Shown here piece after piece: positions 1-5,634 of a stretch of 5,634 nucleotides of DNA (its first letter is position 1; the number at the start of each line of letters is the position of its first letter). The notes under the pieces were generated by a model. It did not search any database. It worked only from the letters and a program-made list of their open reading frames with translations, and was not told the origin of the DNA. Source of the DNA: Bacillota bacterium (GTDB taxonomy: Bacteria; Bacillota; Bacilli; Thermoactinomycetales; DSM-44946); contig JAJYSD010000110.1 of assembly GCA_021793745.1 (NCBI GenBank), forward strand, positions 1-5,634. The letters run 5' to 3'. The translations under genes were made by a program, and so were the position numbers.

Positions 1-665
1 AGCGGTACGTCGGTCGGGGTATGCTGTTTTTGGACCTGATCCAGGAAGGGAATATGGGTCTGATCAAAGCGGTGGAGAAATTCGACTACCGGAAGGGGTA
101 CAAGTTCAGCACCTATGCCACATGGTGGATTCGTCAAGCGATTACCCGGGCGATTGCCGATCAGGCCCGCACCATTCGCATTCCCGTCCACATGGTGGAA
201 ACCATCAACAAACTGATCCGCGTGTCCCGGCAGCTGTTGCAGGAGCTGGGGCGGGAACCCACGCCCGAAGAGATTGCCAAAGAGATGAACCTCAGCCCCG
301 AAAAGGTGCGGGAGATCATGAAGATCGCCCAGGAGCCCGTTTCCCTGGAGACCCCCATCGGAGAAGAGGACGATTCCCATCTCGGGGATTTCATCCCGGA
401 CGACGACATTCAGGCGCCTGCGGATGCCGCCGCCTACGAGCTGTTGAAGGAACAGCTGAAGGAAGTCTTGGATACCCTGTCGGACCGGGAGGAAAACGTC
501 CTGCGCCTCCGTTTCGGGTTGGACGATGGCCGCACCCGCACGTTGGAGGAAGTGGGCAAGGTGTTCGGCGTCACCCGGGAACGGATTCGCCAGATCGAGG
601 CCAAGGCTCTGCGCAAGTTGCGTCACCCCAGTCGCAGCAAGCGCCTCAAAGATTTTTTGGAGTGA
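1..665 (+). CDS. rpoD: Primary (housekeeping) sigma factor SigA/RpoD, C-terminal part
   Basis: This is the vegetative sigma-70 factor that gives RNA polymerase its -35/-10 promoter specificity. It is cut by the window edge: the frame is already open at base 3 (R-Y-V-G-R-G before the first visible Met at 21), and about 220 residues remain of the roughly 370 usual for Bacillus SigA, so region 1 and the start of region 2 are missing. Visible in order are region 2.2-2.4 with the -10 recognition helix [10 protein letters not shown] (bases 114-143), region 3 beginning [13 protein letters not shown], the sigma finger DDSHLGDFI (369-395), and the region 4.2 helix-turn-helix [19 protein letters not shown] (543-599) that reads the -35 box. 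It ends in the typical KRLKDFLE followed by TGA. The match to SigA is residue-by-residue obvious. In Bacillus this gene usually follows dnaG, which would lie upstream of the window. An intrinsic terminator begins 11 nt after the stop. No defect is visible. Confidence 0.98.
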   Translation, partial: RYVGRGMLFLDLIQEGNMGLIKAVEKFDYRKGYKFSTYATWWIRQAITRAIADQARTIRIPVHMVETINKLIRVSRQLLQELGREPTPEEIAKEMNLSPEKVREIMKIAQEPVSLETPIGEEDDSHLGDFIPDDDIQAPADAAAYELLKEQLKEVLDTLSDREENVLRLRFGLDDGRTRTLEEVGKVFGVTRERIRQIEAKALRKLRHPSRSKRLKDFLE

Positions 666-676
666 GTAATGATTTG

Positions 677-709
677 AAAAGCATCCCTTTGTGGGTGCTT
701 TTCTTTTTT
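677..709 (+). terminator. Intrinsic terminator of the sigma factor gene
   Basis: A 10-bp stem (AAAAGCATCC at 677-686 with GGGTGCTTTT at 693-702, including one T-G wobble) closes a 6-nt loop and runs into a T-rich tract ending with six T at 704-709. It begins 11 nt after the sigma stop codon, which is the standard position. It should separate sigma transcription from the downstream acyl-CoA operon, although the A/T-rich lower stem may allow some read-through. Confidence 0.88.
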
Positions 710-752
710 GTGAAAAACTGGGCAAGATTGACTGGGGTGATCTTCCTCTTAC

Positions 753-806
753 TTGACAGTGTACACGAAAATTTATGTCAATACAAATGTAGACAAGCTG
801 TATTTG
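753..806. promoter_or_regulatory. AT-rich patch with overlapping dyads, possible operator
   Basis: Within an AT-rich patch in otherwise GC-rich DNA lie several overlapping inverted repeats: TTGACA (753-758) facing TGTCAA (776-781); the perfect palindrome GTGTACAC (759-766); TACAAATGTA (782-791), which fits the TACA-NN-TGTA core of BlaI/MecI/CopY-type operators; and AATACA (780-785) facing TGTATT (799-804). TTGACA is also a perfect -35 hexamer, but no good -10 lies 16-19 bp downstream (best is 3 of 6). The dyads sit about 55-110 bp upstream of the -35 box of the promoter at 860-889. A transcription factor site or an alternative promoter is possible. The protein that binds cannot be named from sequence alone. 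Confidence 0.35.
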
Positions 807-859
807 AAATAAAAGAGGTTCGGATCTCGGCGAGGGGCCGGTCGCTTTATCCGAGTTGC

Positions 860-889
860 TTGATGAATGAGGTTTTTTCCGCCTATAAT
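860..889 (+). promoter_or_regulatory. SigA-type promoter of the acyl-CoA operon
   Basis: The -10 box TATAAT (884-889) is a perfect consensus. An 18-nt spacer separates it from TTGATG (860-865), which matches TTGACA at four of six positions. Transcription would start near base 896, giving a leader of about 44 nt before the acyl-CoA dehydrogenase ATG at 940. It is the only convincing promoter in the spacer after the sigma terminator. The -35 region overlaps TGAATGA (864-870), half of the Bacillus FadR box, but the second half is absent. Confidence 0.75.
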
Positions 890-894
890 GGGAG

Positions 895-909
895 TGTAAG
901 CGCAATCAT
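895..909 (+). promoter_or_regulatory. Catabolite-responsive element (cre), CcpA operator
   Basis: TGTAAGCGCAATCAT fits the degenerate cre consensus WTGNNARCGNWWWCAW at every position except the outermost 5' W, where a G is present. It starts 6 bp after the -10 box and so covers the predicted start site and the first bases of the transcript, a position from which CcpA with HPr-Ser-P typically represses. The older, stricter consensus TGWNANCGNTNWCA is met with one mismatch (A instead of T). Repression of fatty and branched acid catabolism by glucose would be the expected outcome; that is inference. Confidence 0.6.
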
Positions 910-921
910 GAGGGTTCCTTT

Positions 922-935
922 GGAGGGAGTGGAGG
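922..935 (+). promoter_or_regulatory. Ribosome binding site of acyl-CoA dehydrogenase
   Basis: Two purine-rich Shine-Dalgarno candidates precede the ATG at 940: GGAGGG (922-927), 12 nt away, and GGAGG (931-935), only 4 nt away. Neither spacing is ideal. The start is still secure because the protein begins with the usual MxFxLTEEQ pattern of the family. The nearest upstream ATG (908) is in another frame and meets a stop at 971-973. Confidence 0.6.
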
Positions 936-939
936 CCGG

Positions 940-2079
940 ATGCATTTTGATCTTACAGAAGAGCAAAAAATGATCCGCAAAATGATGCGGGATTTTGCCG
1001 AGGGGGAAGTGGCTCCCGGCGCCGATGAGCGGGACCGGAAAAAGGCGTTCCCCCTTGAAGTGATAAAAAAGATGGCCGAGCTGAATCTGATGGGGCTGCC
1101 TTTTCCGGAGGAATACGGCGGAGCCGGTGCCGACACGATCAGCTTCGCCATCGCCGTCGAGGAGCTGTCCCGGGTGGACGCTTCGGTGGGGATCACCTAT
1201 TCCGCCCATATCTCCCTGGGCTGCGCTCCCATCTATCTGTTCGGAACCGAAGAGCAGAAGCGAAAATACCTCTTGCCCCTCTGCCGGGGAGAGACGCTGG
1301 GCGCCTTCGGCTTGACGGAGCCGAATGCGGGATCCGATGCGGGGGGAACGCGGACAAAGGCGGAACGCGACGGGGACGAGTGGGTGATCAACGGCACCAA
1401 ATGTTTCATCACCAATGCGAGTTACGCCGATTTCGTCTCCCTGACGGCGGTGACGGGGCGGCAAGGGGACAAGCGTGAAATCACGGCTTTCATCGTTCCC
1501 ACCGATGCGGAAGGGTTTACGGTCAACGCCAATTATGTGAAGATGGGACTCCACAGTTCCAATACGACGGAACTGGTATTGGAAAACGTGCGGGTTCCCC
1601 GGGAAAATGTGCTGGGGAAAGTCGGCGAAGGGTTTAAGCAATTTTTGGTCACCCTGGACGGTGGCAGGATCGGAATCGGTGCCATGGCGGTCGGCATCGC
1701 CCAGGGGGCCTATGAAGCCGCCCTCCGTTACGCGAAGGAGCGGATGCAGTTCGGCCGCTCGCTGTCCAAGTTCCAGGCCATTCAGCATAAACTGGCGGAT
1801 ATGGCGATGAATATCGAAGTGGCGCGCAACATGGTGTACAAGGCGGCGTGGCTGAAAGATCAGGGGCGGCGCTTTACCAAGGAAGCCTCCATGTGCAAGC
1901 TGTTTGCCTCCGAGATGGCGATGCGCGTCTGCGACCAAGCGGTGCAGATCCACGGCGGTTGGGGATACATGCACGACTTCAAGGTGGAGCGGTTTTTCCG
2001 GGATGCCAAGCTGACGGAAATCGGGGAGGGGACTTCGGAAATCCAGCGCAACATCATTGCTCGGGAAATCGGCTGTTAA
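940..2079 (+). CDS. Acyl-CoA dehydrogenase (short/branched-chain type)
   Basis: A 379-residue FAD enzyme that oxidises an acyl-CoA to the trans-2-enoyl-CoA and passes electrons to electron-transfer flavoprotein in the cytoplasm. It has the full family architecture: an N-terminal helical domain (about 1-115), a beta domain with signature 1 [13 protein letters not shown] (124-136), and a C-terminal helical domain with signature 2 running from Q336 through GGWGY to D355. The expected catalytic base is E363 in [10 protein letters not shown]; here Gly precedes it where mammalian SCAD and MCAD have Tyr. Length is normal and no residue looks lost. It resembles Bacillus AcdA/YngJ/MmgC-type enzymes, but exact chain preference (butyryl, isobutyryl, isovaleryl or longer) cannot be read from the motifs, so no symbol is given. 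It is first in an operon, 96 nt ahead of an acyl-CoA synthetase, behind a promoter with a cre box, which points to sugar-repressed acid catabolism. Confidence 0.96.
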   Translation: MHFDLTEEQKMIRKMMRDFAEGEVAPGADERDRKKAFPLEVIKKMAELNLMGLPFPEEYGGAGADTISFAIAVEELSRVDASVGITYSAHISLGCAPIYLFGTEEQKRKYLLPLCRGETLGAFGLTEPNAGSDAGGTRTKAERDGDEWVINGTKCFITNASYADFVSLTAVTGRQGDKREITAFIVPTDAEGFTVNANYVKMGLHSSNTTELVLENVRVPRENVLGKVGEGFKQFLVTLDGGRIGIGAMAVGIAQGAYEAALRYAKERMQFGRSLSKFQAIQHKLADMAMNIEVARNMVYKAAWLKDQGRRFTKEASMCKLFASEMAMRVCDQAVQIHGGWGYMHDFKVERFFRDAKLTEIGEGTSEIQRNIIAREIGC

Positions 2080-2092
2080 ATCAGAGTCAAGG

Positions 2093-2144
2093 GGAGACGG
2101 AGGAAGTCGGAGCAATCTGACTTTTCCACCCCTCCTTCCGCTCC
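2093..2144 (+). other. Intercistronic RNA fold (anti-sequestering form)
   Basis: In the gap between the two operon genes, GGAG (2093-2096) and CGGA (2098-2101), with A2097 bulged, pair perfectly with TCCG-CTCC (2137-2144). Inside lies a hairpin of AAGTCGGA (2104-2111) and TCTGACTT (2116-2123) closed by a GCAA (GNRA-type) tetraloop, with one G-T wobble. Only four T follow the inner stem, so it is at best a weak terminator. The 3' arm (2138-2144) is the same segment that can alternatively hide the next gene's ribosome binding site, so the two folds exclude each other. Confidence 0.4.
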
Positions 2145-2167
2145 AAAATGACCGAATTTTGGGGAGG
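2138..2167 (+). promoter_or_regulatory. Ribosome binding site of the synthetase, buried in a hairpin
   Basis: The Shine-Dalgarno sequence GGGGAGG (2161-2167) lies 8 nt before ATG 2176, the ideal distance, and only 2 nt before the alternative TTG at 2170, which decides the start. The bases TTTTGGGGAGG (2157-2167) can pair with CCGCTCCAAAA (2138-2148) across an 8-nt loop, with ten pairs (one of them T-G) and one G-A mismatch. The whole Shine-Dalgarno sequence would then be inaccessible, suggesting translational control of the second gene or coupling to ribosomes finishing the first. Confidence 0.5.
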
Positions 2168-2175
2168 TTTTGGAT

Positions 2176-3837
2176 ATGGCCCGATTGATTCACAAGACCG
2201 TAGGCGATTTGTTGGACGAGACCGCAGAGCGCTTTCGCGAACGGGAGGCCGTCGTGTATCCCGAGCTGGGAATTCGTTGGAGCTGGTCGGAGTTTCAAAG
2301 GCAGTGCAATCGTGCAGCCAAAGGCTTCATGCGCCTCGGGCTGGAGAAGGGGCATCATCTGTCGATCTGGGCAACCAACCTGCCGGAATGGCTCATCACC
2401 CAATTCGCCACCGGAAAGATGGGGGCGGTGATGATCACCGTAAACACCCAATATCGCACCCGCGAACTGGAATATCTGCTCCGCCAGTCGGACACGGAGA
2501 CGCTGATCCTGATGGAAGGGTTCCGCGGAAACAGCTACCTGGACATGCTCTACGAGATCTGTCCCGAACTGGCCCACTCCAGGCCCGGGGAGCTCCGTTC
2601 CGCCCGGCTGCCCCGCTTGAGGAACGTGATCTTTATCGGGAAGGAACGAAAGCCGGGGATGTTTTTGTGGGAGGACATCCTGGCGATGGGGGACGAGGTG
2701 AGCGACGAAGAGCTTCAGCGCCGTCAGGCATCCCTTCATCCCGATGATGTGATCAATATGCAGTACACCTCCGGCACCACCGGCTTCCCCAAAGGGGTCA
2801 TGCTCTCCCACTACAACATCGTCAACAACGCCCGCAATGTGGCGGAATGCATGAAGCTGACCCATGAAGACCGCCTGTGCATCCCTGTTCCCTTTTTCCA
2901 CTGCTTCGGCTGCGTCATGGGAACCCTGGCCTGTGCCAACACGGGAGCGACGATGGTTCCGGTCATCGCCTTCGATCCCCTGAAGGTGCTGCAGGCCGTG
3001 GACCAGGAACGCTGCACCGCCCTTCACGGCGTGCCCACCATGTTTATCGCGGAGTTGAATCACCCCGATTTCCACCGGTTCGATTTGAGCTCCCTCCGGA
3101 CGGGAATCATGGCCGGGTCCAACTGTCCCATCGAGGTGATGAAACGGGTGGTCGGGGAGATGGGAGCGAGGGAGATCACCATTGCCTACGGTCAGACGGA
3201 GTCCTCCCCGGTGATCACCCAGACCCGGACCGACGACCCCCTGGAACTCAGGGTGTCGACGGTGGGACGGACGCTTCCCAACGTGGAGACGAAGATCGTG
3301 GATCCGGTGACCGGGGAGGAGGTGCCGCCGGGGGTCCAGGGCGAACTGTGCACCCGGGGCTATCACGTCATGAAGGGATATTATAATATGCCCGAGGCGA
3401 CCGCCGAGGCCATCGACGAGGAGGGGTGGCTCCACACCGGCGATTTGGCGGTGATGGACGAAAACGGATACTTTCGAATTACCGGGCGGCTGAAGGATAT
3501 GATCATCCGGGGCGGGGAAAACATCTACCCCCGGGAGATCGAAGAGTTGCTCTACACACATCCGAAGATTCAGGATGTGCAGATCACCGGCGTGCCCGAC
3601 GAGAAATACGGGGAGCAGGTGGCCGCATTTATTCGGGTCCAGGAGGGGGAAACGCTCACCCCCGAGGAAGTGCGCAGCTTCTGCGAAGGGAAGATCGCCC
3701 GCTACAAGATTCCCCGCTATGTCTTCCTGGTCGATGAATATCCGATGACGGCCAGCGGTAAAATCCAAAAATTTCGGCTGCGGGAGATGGCCGTCAGGGA
3801 ATTGGGCCTGGACAAGAAGGTGGAGAAGTCCGGCTGA
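2176..3837 (+). CDS. AMP-forming acyl-CoA synthetase (ACSF2/YngI-like)
   Basis: A 553-residue cytoplasmic ligase of the ANL adenylating superfamily that converts a carboxylic acid, ATP and CoA into acyl-CoA, AMP and pyrophosphate. The motifs are complete and in order: the phosphate loop [11 protein letters not shown] (197-207), the A5 motif YGQTE (338-342), WLHTGD (418-423), the hinge and A8 loop [16 protein letters not shown] (437-452), and the C-terminal catalytic lysine K529 in TASGK. Sequences such as [26 protein letters not shown] and [15 protein letters not shown] place it with human ACSF2 and Bacillus YngI, whose substrates are thought to be medium-chain or branched acids; the actual substrate is not readable here. 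ATG 2176 is chosen over the in-frame TTG at 2170 because the Shine-Dalgarno sequence is 8 nt from the former and 2 nt from the latter. It is second in the operon with the acyl-CoA dehydrogenase, the same pairing as yngJ-yngI in B. subtilis, and is followed at once by a terminator. Confidence 0.95.
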   Translation: MARLIHKTVGDLLDETAERFREREAVVYPELGIRWSWSEFQRQCNRAAKGFMRLGLEKGHHLSIWATNLPEWLITQFATGKMGAVMITVNTQYRTRELEYLLRQSDTETLILMEGFRGNSYLDMLYEICPELAHSRPGELRSARLPRLRNVIFIGKERKPGMFLWEDILAMGDEVSDEELQRRQASLHPDDVINMQYTSGTTGFPKGVMLSHYNIVNNARNVAECMKLTHEDRLCIPVPFFHCFGCVMGTLACANTGATMVPVIAFDPLKVLQAVDQERCTALHGVPTMFIAELNHPDFHRFDLSSLRTGIMAGSNCPIEVMKRVVGEMGAREITIAYGQTESSPVITQTRTDDPLELRVSTVGRTLPNVETKIVDPVTGEEVPPGVQGELCTRGYHVMKGYYNMPEATAEAIDEEGWLHTGDLAVMDENGYFRITGRLKDMIIRGGENIYPREIEELLYTHPKIQDVQITGVPDEKYGEQVAAFIRVQEGETLTPEEVRSFCEGKIARYKIPRYVFLVDEYPMTASGKIQKFRLREMAVRELGLDKKVEKSG

Positions 3838-3845
3838 TCGGACGC

Positions 3846-3880
3846 GGGCGTTTCGGAAATCCGAAGCGCCCTTTTTTCTT
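3846..3880 (+). terminator. Intrinsic terminator of the acyl-CoA operon
   Basis: GGGCGTTTCGG (3846-3856) pairs over its full 11 bp with CCGAAGCGCCC (3861-3871), with one T-G wobble, around an AAAT loop, and runs into six T (3872-3877), a C and more T. It starts 9 nt after the synthetase stop codon. It is strong and well placed, so the operon has only two genes and the aminopeptidase downstream needs its own promoter. Confidence 0.93.
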
Positions 3881-3887
3881 TCAACCC

Positions 3888-3915
3888 TTTTCTGTCCGGC
3901 TCGATCCGTCATAAT
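3888..3915 (+). promoter_or_regulatory. Weak candidate promoter of the aminopeptidase gene
   Basis: CATAAT (3910-3915) matches the -10 consensus at five of six positions. The upstream partner is poor: TTTTCT (3888-3893) at a 16-nt spacing shares only three bases with TTGACA. A promoter is expected somewhere between the strong terminator ending near 3880 and the gene start at 3958, and this is the best candidate I can see. Confidence 0.3.
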
Positions 3916-3957
3916 TCGCCCCCGATTGGAAAACCTAGGAGCGGAGAAGGAATTTTG

Positions 3958-5469
3958 ATGAGGAAATGGGTGGATCGAAGGATGAGACGCGGCATCGTGG
4001 AGCTCCGCTTTTGGGTTAGTCTGGGGTTGTGTCTGTCGTTGGCCCTCATCGCGTTGGTCGGGGAACTGGATCGGCGGGGGATGAGGACGCAGACCCGTTT
4101 TTCCATGGGGCAAGCAGCGGCCGAACAATCGGCTTTCAGGCCCGTATACCGGATCGACGCCAACTATGATGAGAAGTCCGATACCGTCACCGGCAGGATG
4201 GAGGTGACGCTGCCGAAGCGTTCGGAGGAGTGGAAGGAGGTTTACTTTCACCTTTATCCCAATGCCTTTCGCCGTTGGCAATGGGGGGAGCATTCAAAGC
4301 CCAAGGAAGCGGGATATCTGGATGTATCGGCGGTGAAGGTGAACGGTCAAAAGGCGCAGACGCATATCGACGGCACGGTGATGAAGTTGCAACTGCCTGA
4401 ACCCCTGGCGCCGGATCAATCCGCCCGGATCGAGATGAATTATCAACTGAAGTTACCCAAGGGGGGAAGCCGGCTCAATGCCTTCGGACGCACCGCCTTC
4501 CTGGCCCAATGGTATCCGATGCTGGCTGTGAAGGATCAGGACGGCTGGCATACGGAGCCCTACACCTCCGTGGGAGACCCTTTTTACACCCGGATATCCG
4601 ACTTCGAGGTGACTTTCCGGGTTCCGGAGGGTTATCGCCTGATCACCAGTGCCGATGACCGGTCGGAGCCGGTGAAGGGGGAAGTCACCCTCCGCCAGGA
4701 AAACATCCGGGACTTTGCCGCCGTGATCACCAAGGACTACGAAGTGATCAAAGGCAAGGCGGACGATGTGGAGGTCAACCTCTGGTATCAAAAGGGGATG
4801 GAACGGGAAGCGAAGGCGTTGCACCGAGCGGCCATTTCCGCCATGCGGTTCTTCGGAAGTCAGTTCGGCCCCTACCCCTATCGCGAGGTGGACGTGGTAT
4901 TGGGGGAAACGGGCTACGGCATCGCGGGAATGGAATATCCCGGTCTGGTGACGTCCATTCCGAAATATCCCACCCGGGAAGGGGAACGCCCCGCAGTGAA
5001 CGTCGTCGCCCACGAGCTGGCCCATCAATGGTGGTACGGCGTGGTCGGCAACAACCAGGTGAAAGAACCCTGGTTGGATGAAGGATTGACCACGTTTTCC
5101 GAGCTGTTGTACATGCATGACCAGGTCGGGGAGGATCAGCGGGAGTTCCTGGTTCGGGCCGCCAAAGTGAGCGATGAGATTCATGAAAAGGAGGGGGTTA
5201 CCTCCGTGGAACCCCTGTACAAGTACTCCGACTCCATTTACGGATTGATGGTTTACACCCGGCCGGCCGCCATGTTATGGGAGCTGATGGATGAGATCGG
5301 GAAGGAGAAGGTTCTGGAAATCCTGAGGACCTATTATGACCGGTACAAGTTTCAGGTGGCCACGACGGAGGATTTCATCCGGGTGGCCAATGAGGTGGCC
5401 GGCAAGGATCTGACCCCCTTTTTCAACCGGTGGCTCTTTTTCAAGGGAGATATAAGAAAAGCGGGGTAG
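3958..5469 (+). CDS. M1 family zinc aminopeptidase, membrane-anchored
   Basis: A 503-residue metallopeptidase that should remove N-terminal residues from peptides. The zinc site is HELAH (352-356) followed after 18 residues by E375 in WLDEGLTTF, the HExxH-X18-E pattern of gluzincins of family M1. GMEYPG (324-329) occupies the place of the GxMEN substrate motif, with E326 as the likely amine-binding residue. Y428 and Y433 (YGLMVY) align with the paired tyrosines of leukotriene A4 hydrolase, the second being the usual transition-state stabiliser. A basic N-terminus precedes one hydrophobic segment (18-35) with no lipobox and no nearby signal peptidase site, suggesting a signal anchor with the catalytic domain outside. 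At 503 residues it lacks the large C-terminal domain of PepN. ATG 3958 is chosen over the adjacent in-frame TTG (3955) because AGGAG and GAAGG (3937-3950) are better spaced from it. It lies alone between terminators. Unlike the preceding two genes it uses TCA (4294) and TTA (4453, 5275) codons. Confidence 0.93.
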   Translation: MRKWVDRRMRRGIVELRFWVSLGLCLSLALIALVGELDRRGMRTQTRFSMGQAAAEQSAFRPVYRIDANYDEKSDTVTGRMEVTLPKRSEEWKEVYFHLYPNAFRRWQWGEHSKPKEAGYLDVSAVKVNGQKAQTHIDGTVMKLQLPEPLAPDQSARIEMNYQLKLPKGGSRLNAFGRTAFLAQWYPMLAVKDQDGWHTEPYTSVGDPFYTRISDFEVTFRVPEGYRLITSADDRSEPVKGEVTLRQENIRDFAAVITKDYEVIKGKADDVEVNLWYQKGMEREAKALHRAAISAMRFFGSQFGPYPYREVDVVLGETGYGIAGMEYPGLVTSIPKYPTREGERPAVNVVAHELAHQWWYGVVGNNQVKEPWLDEGLTTFSELLYMHDQVGEDQREFLVRAAKVSDEIHEKEGVTSVEPLYKYSDSIYGLMVYTRPAAMLWELMDEIGKEKVLEILRTYYDRYKFQVATTEDFIRVANEVAGKDLTPFFNRWLFFKGDIRKAG

Positions 5470-5481
5470 CATAAACATGAT

Positions 5482-5559
5482 GCCGGAGGAAGCTCTTCGG
5501 CCGTGGCGGCGGATCCGCAGGTGCCCGGGGGATCGCGATCCCCCGCTAACTCCCGCGGG
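5482..5559. repeat. Cluster of palindromes in the non-coding tail
   Basis: Four hairpin-forming elements stand almost end to end after the aminopeptidase stop: GCCGGAGG (5482-5489) with TCTTCGGC (5494-5501), including two G-T wobbles, around an AAGC loop; the perfect 10-bp palindrome GCGGATCCGC (5509-5518); a perfect 20-bp palindrome (5526-5545) whose arm is CGGGGGATCG; and CCCGCGGG (5552-5559). CGATCCCC from the long palindrome recurs at 5568-5575, and GCCGGAGG recurs in the terminator at 5594. No known riboswitch motif, tRNA or REP family was recognised. It could be a structured leader RNA, a REP-like element or a protein target. Confidence 0.6.
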
Positions 5560-5593
5560 GCGAACCTCGATCCCCTTAACCCTGAACCCCCGA

Positions 5594-5624
5594 GCCGGAG
5601 GCCTTCCTCCGGCCTTTTCTTTTT
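5594..5624 (+). terminator. Intrinsic terminator after the aminopeptidase region
   Basis: GCCGGAGG (5594-5601) pairs perfectly over 8 bp with CCTCCGGC (5606-5613) around a CCTT loop and is followed by a T-rich run (four T, C, five T). It lies about 125 nt after the aminopeptidase stop, further than is usual for a simple gene-end terminator. It could end the aminopeptidase transcript, act as the conditional terminator of a leader for the next gene, or do both. Confidence 0.85.
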
Positions 5625-5628
5625 CACT

Positions 5629-5634
5629 GGAGGT
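5629..5634 (+). promoter_or_regulatory. Shine-Dalgarno-like sequence of a gene beyond the window
   Basis: GGAGGT forms the last six bases of the window and would suit a start codon a few bases beyond its edge. It begins only 5 nt after the T-tract of the terminator, leaving no room for a separate promoter. It is also complementary to CCTCC (5606-5610) in the terminator's 3' arm. Without the downstream sequence this remains a guess. Confidence 0.4.

Noticed and set aside
753..783. A second SigA promoter using TTGACA at 753-758
   Set aside because: No hexamer at 16-19 nt spacing matches TATAAT at more than three positions. Kept only as a component of the dyad cluster.
864..870. TGAATGA as a FadR operator half-site at the acyl-CoA operon promoter
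   Set aside because: The second half expected from the Bacillus FadR palindrome (TCATTCA) is absent; the following bases are mostly T. A seven-base match alone is weak evidence.
122..973. A 283-codon + strand frame overlapping the sigma gene and running through the terminator into the dehydrogenase gene
   Set aside because: It is a shifted-frame shadow of the sigma gene, its translation is low-complexity Gly/Arg/Pro-rich, and it crosses an intrinsic terminator and a promoter.
908..973. A possible 21-codon leader peptide starting at ATG 908 and overlapping the dehydrogenase start
   Set aside because: The ATG lies only about 12 nt after the predicted transcription start, with no usable Shine-Dalgarno sequence, and the peptide shows no regulatory run of codons.
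2104..2125. Hairpin with GCAA loop followed by T residues as a terminator between the two operon genes
   Set aside because: Only four T follow before CC, and the stem contains a wobble and ends in weak pairs. It is better treated as part of a larger intercistronic fold.
883..4293. A 1136-codon open frame on the minus strand spanning the acyl-CoA operon and the start of the aminopeptidase gene
   Set aside because: Its codons are exact complements, in register, of the sense codons of all three genes (all begin in the same frame). It stays open simply because the two acyl-CoA genes contain no TTA, CTA or TCA codons. It closes at TCA 4294 in the aminopeptidase gene. The product has no recognisable domain and is rich in His and Pro as expected of antisense translation.
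4453..5184. A 243-codon minus-strand frame within the aminopeptidase gene
   Set aside because: It is in antisense register with the peptidase codons and begins and ends at sense TTA/TCA-type codons; no start signal or domain was seen.
5477..5634. An open frame starting at ATG 5477/5480 and running off the window end
   Set aside because: It passes through four palindromes and an intrinsic terminator, has no good Shine-Dalgarno sequence, and its Pro/Arg-rich translation resembles no protein I know. Lack of stops is expected in such GC-rich sequence.

Overview
The window reads as chromosomal DNA from a GC-rich member of the Bacilli (Bacillota). The 5' end carries a nearly canonical SigA-type housekeeping sigma factor, and the catabolic genes resemble those of Bacillus and relatives. 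GC looks well above 50% by eye, and TTA, CTA and TCA codons are absent from 932 consecutive codons of the two catabolic genes. A thermophilic or Thermoactinomycetaceae-like host is plausible but not proven. All four genes are on the + strand and no mobile element, CRISPR array, tRNA or rRNA was seen.

Layout: (1) bases 1-665 are the C-terminal ~220 residues of the primary sigma factor, closed by an intrinsic terminator (677-709). (2) Bases 710-939 are a regulatory spacer: an AT-rich patch with overlapping dyads (753-806), then a promoter with a perfect TATAAT (860-889), then a near-consensus CcpA cre box on the predicted transcription start (895-909). (3) Bases 940-3837 are a two-gene operon, an acyl-CoA dehydrogenase followed by an AMP-forming acyl-CoA synthetase of the ACSF2/YngI group. 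The 96-nt gap can fold so that the synthetase Shine-Dalgarno sequence is buried, and an alternative fold would free it. A strong terminator follows (3846-3880). (4) Bases 3958-5469 encode a short, membrane-anchored M1 zinc aminopeptidase. (5) Bases 5470-5634 are a palindrome-rich non-coding tail ending in an intrinsic terminator, with a Shine-Dalgarno-like GGAGGT only 5 nt after its T-tract.

Function: the synthetase would activate a free carboxylic acid (medium-chain or branched-chain are the best guesses) to its CoA thioester, and the dehydrogenase would introduce the alpha,beta double bond. Together they form the entry steps of beta-oxidation or a branched-chain acid route. The cre box suggests the operon is switched off when preferred sugars are available. 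The aminopeptidase is a separate transcription unit that probably trims peptides outside the membrane.

I did not find a clearly new multi-gene system. The observations most worth testing are regulatory: the cre box, the alternative RNA folds before the synthetase, and the palindromic tail with its terminator next to a ribosome binding site.
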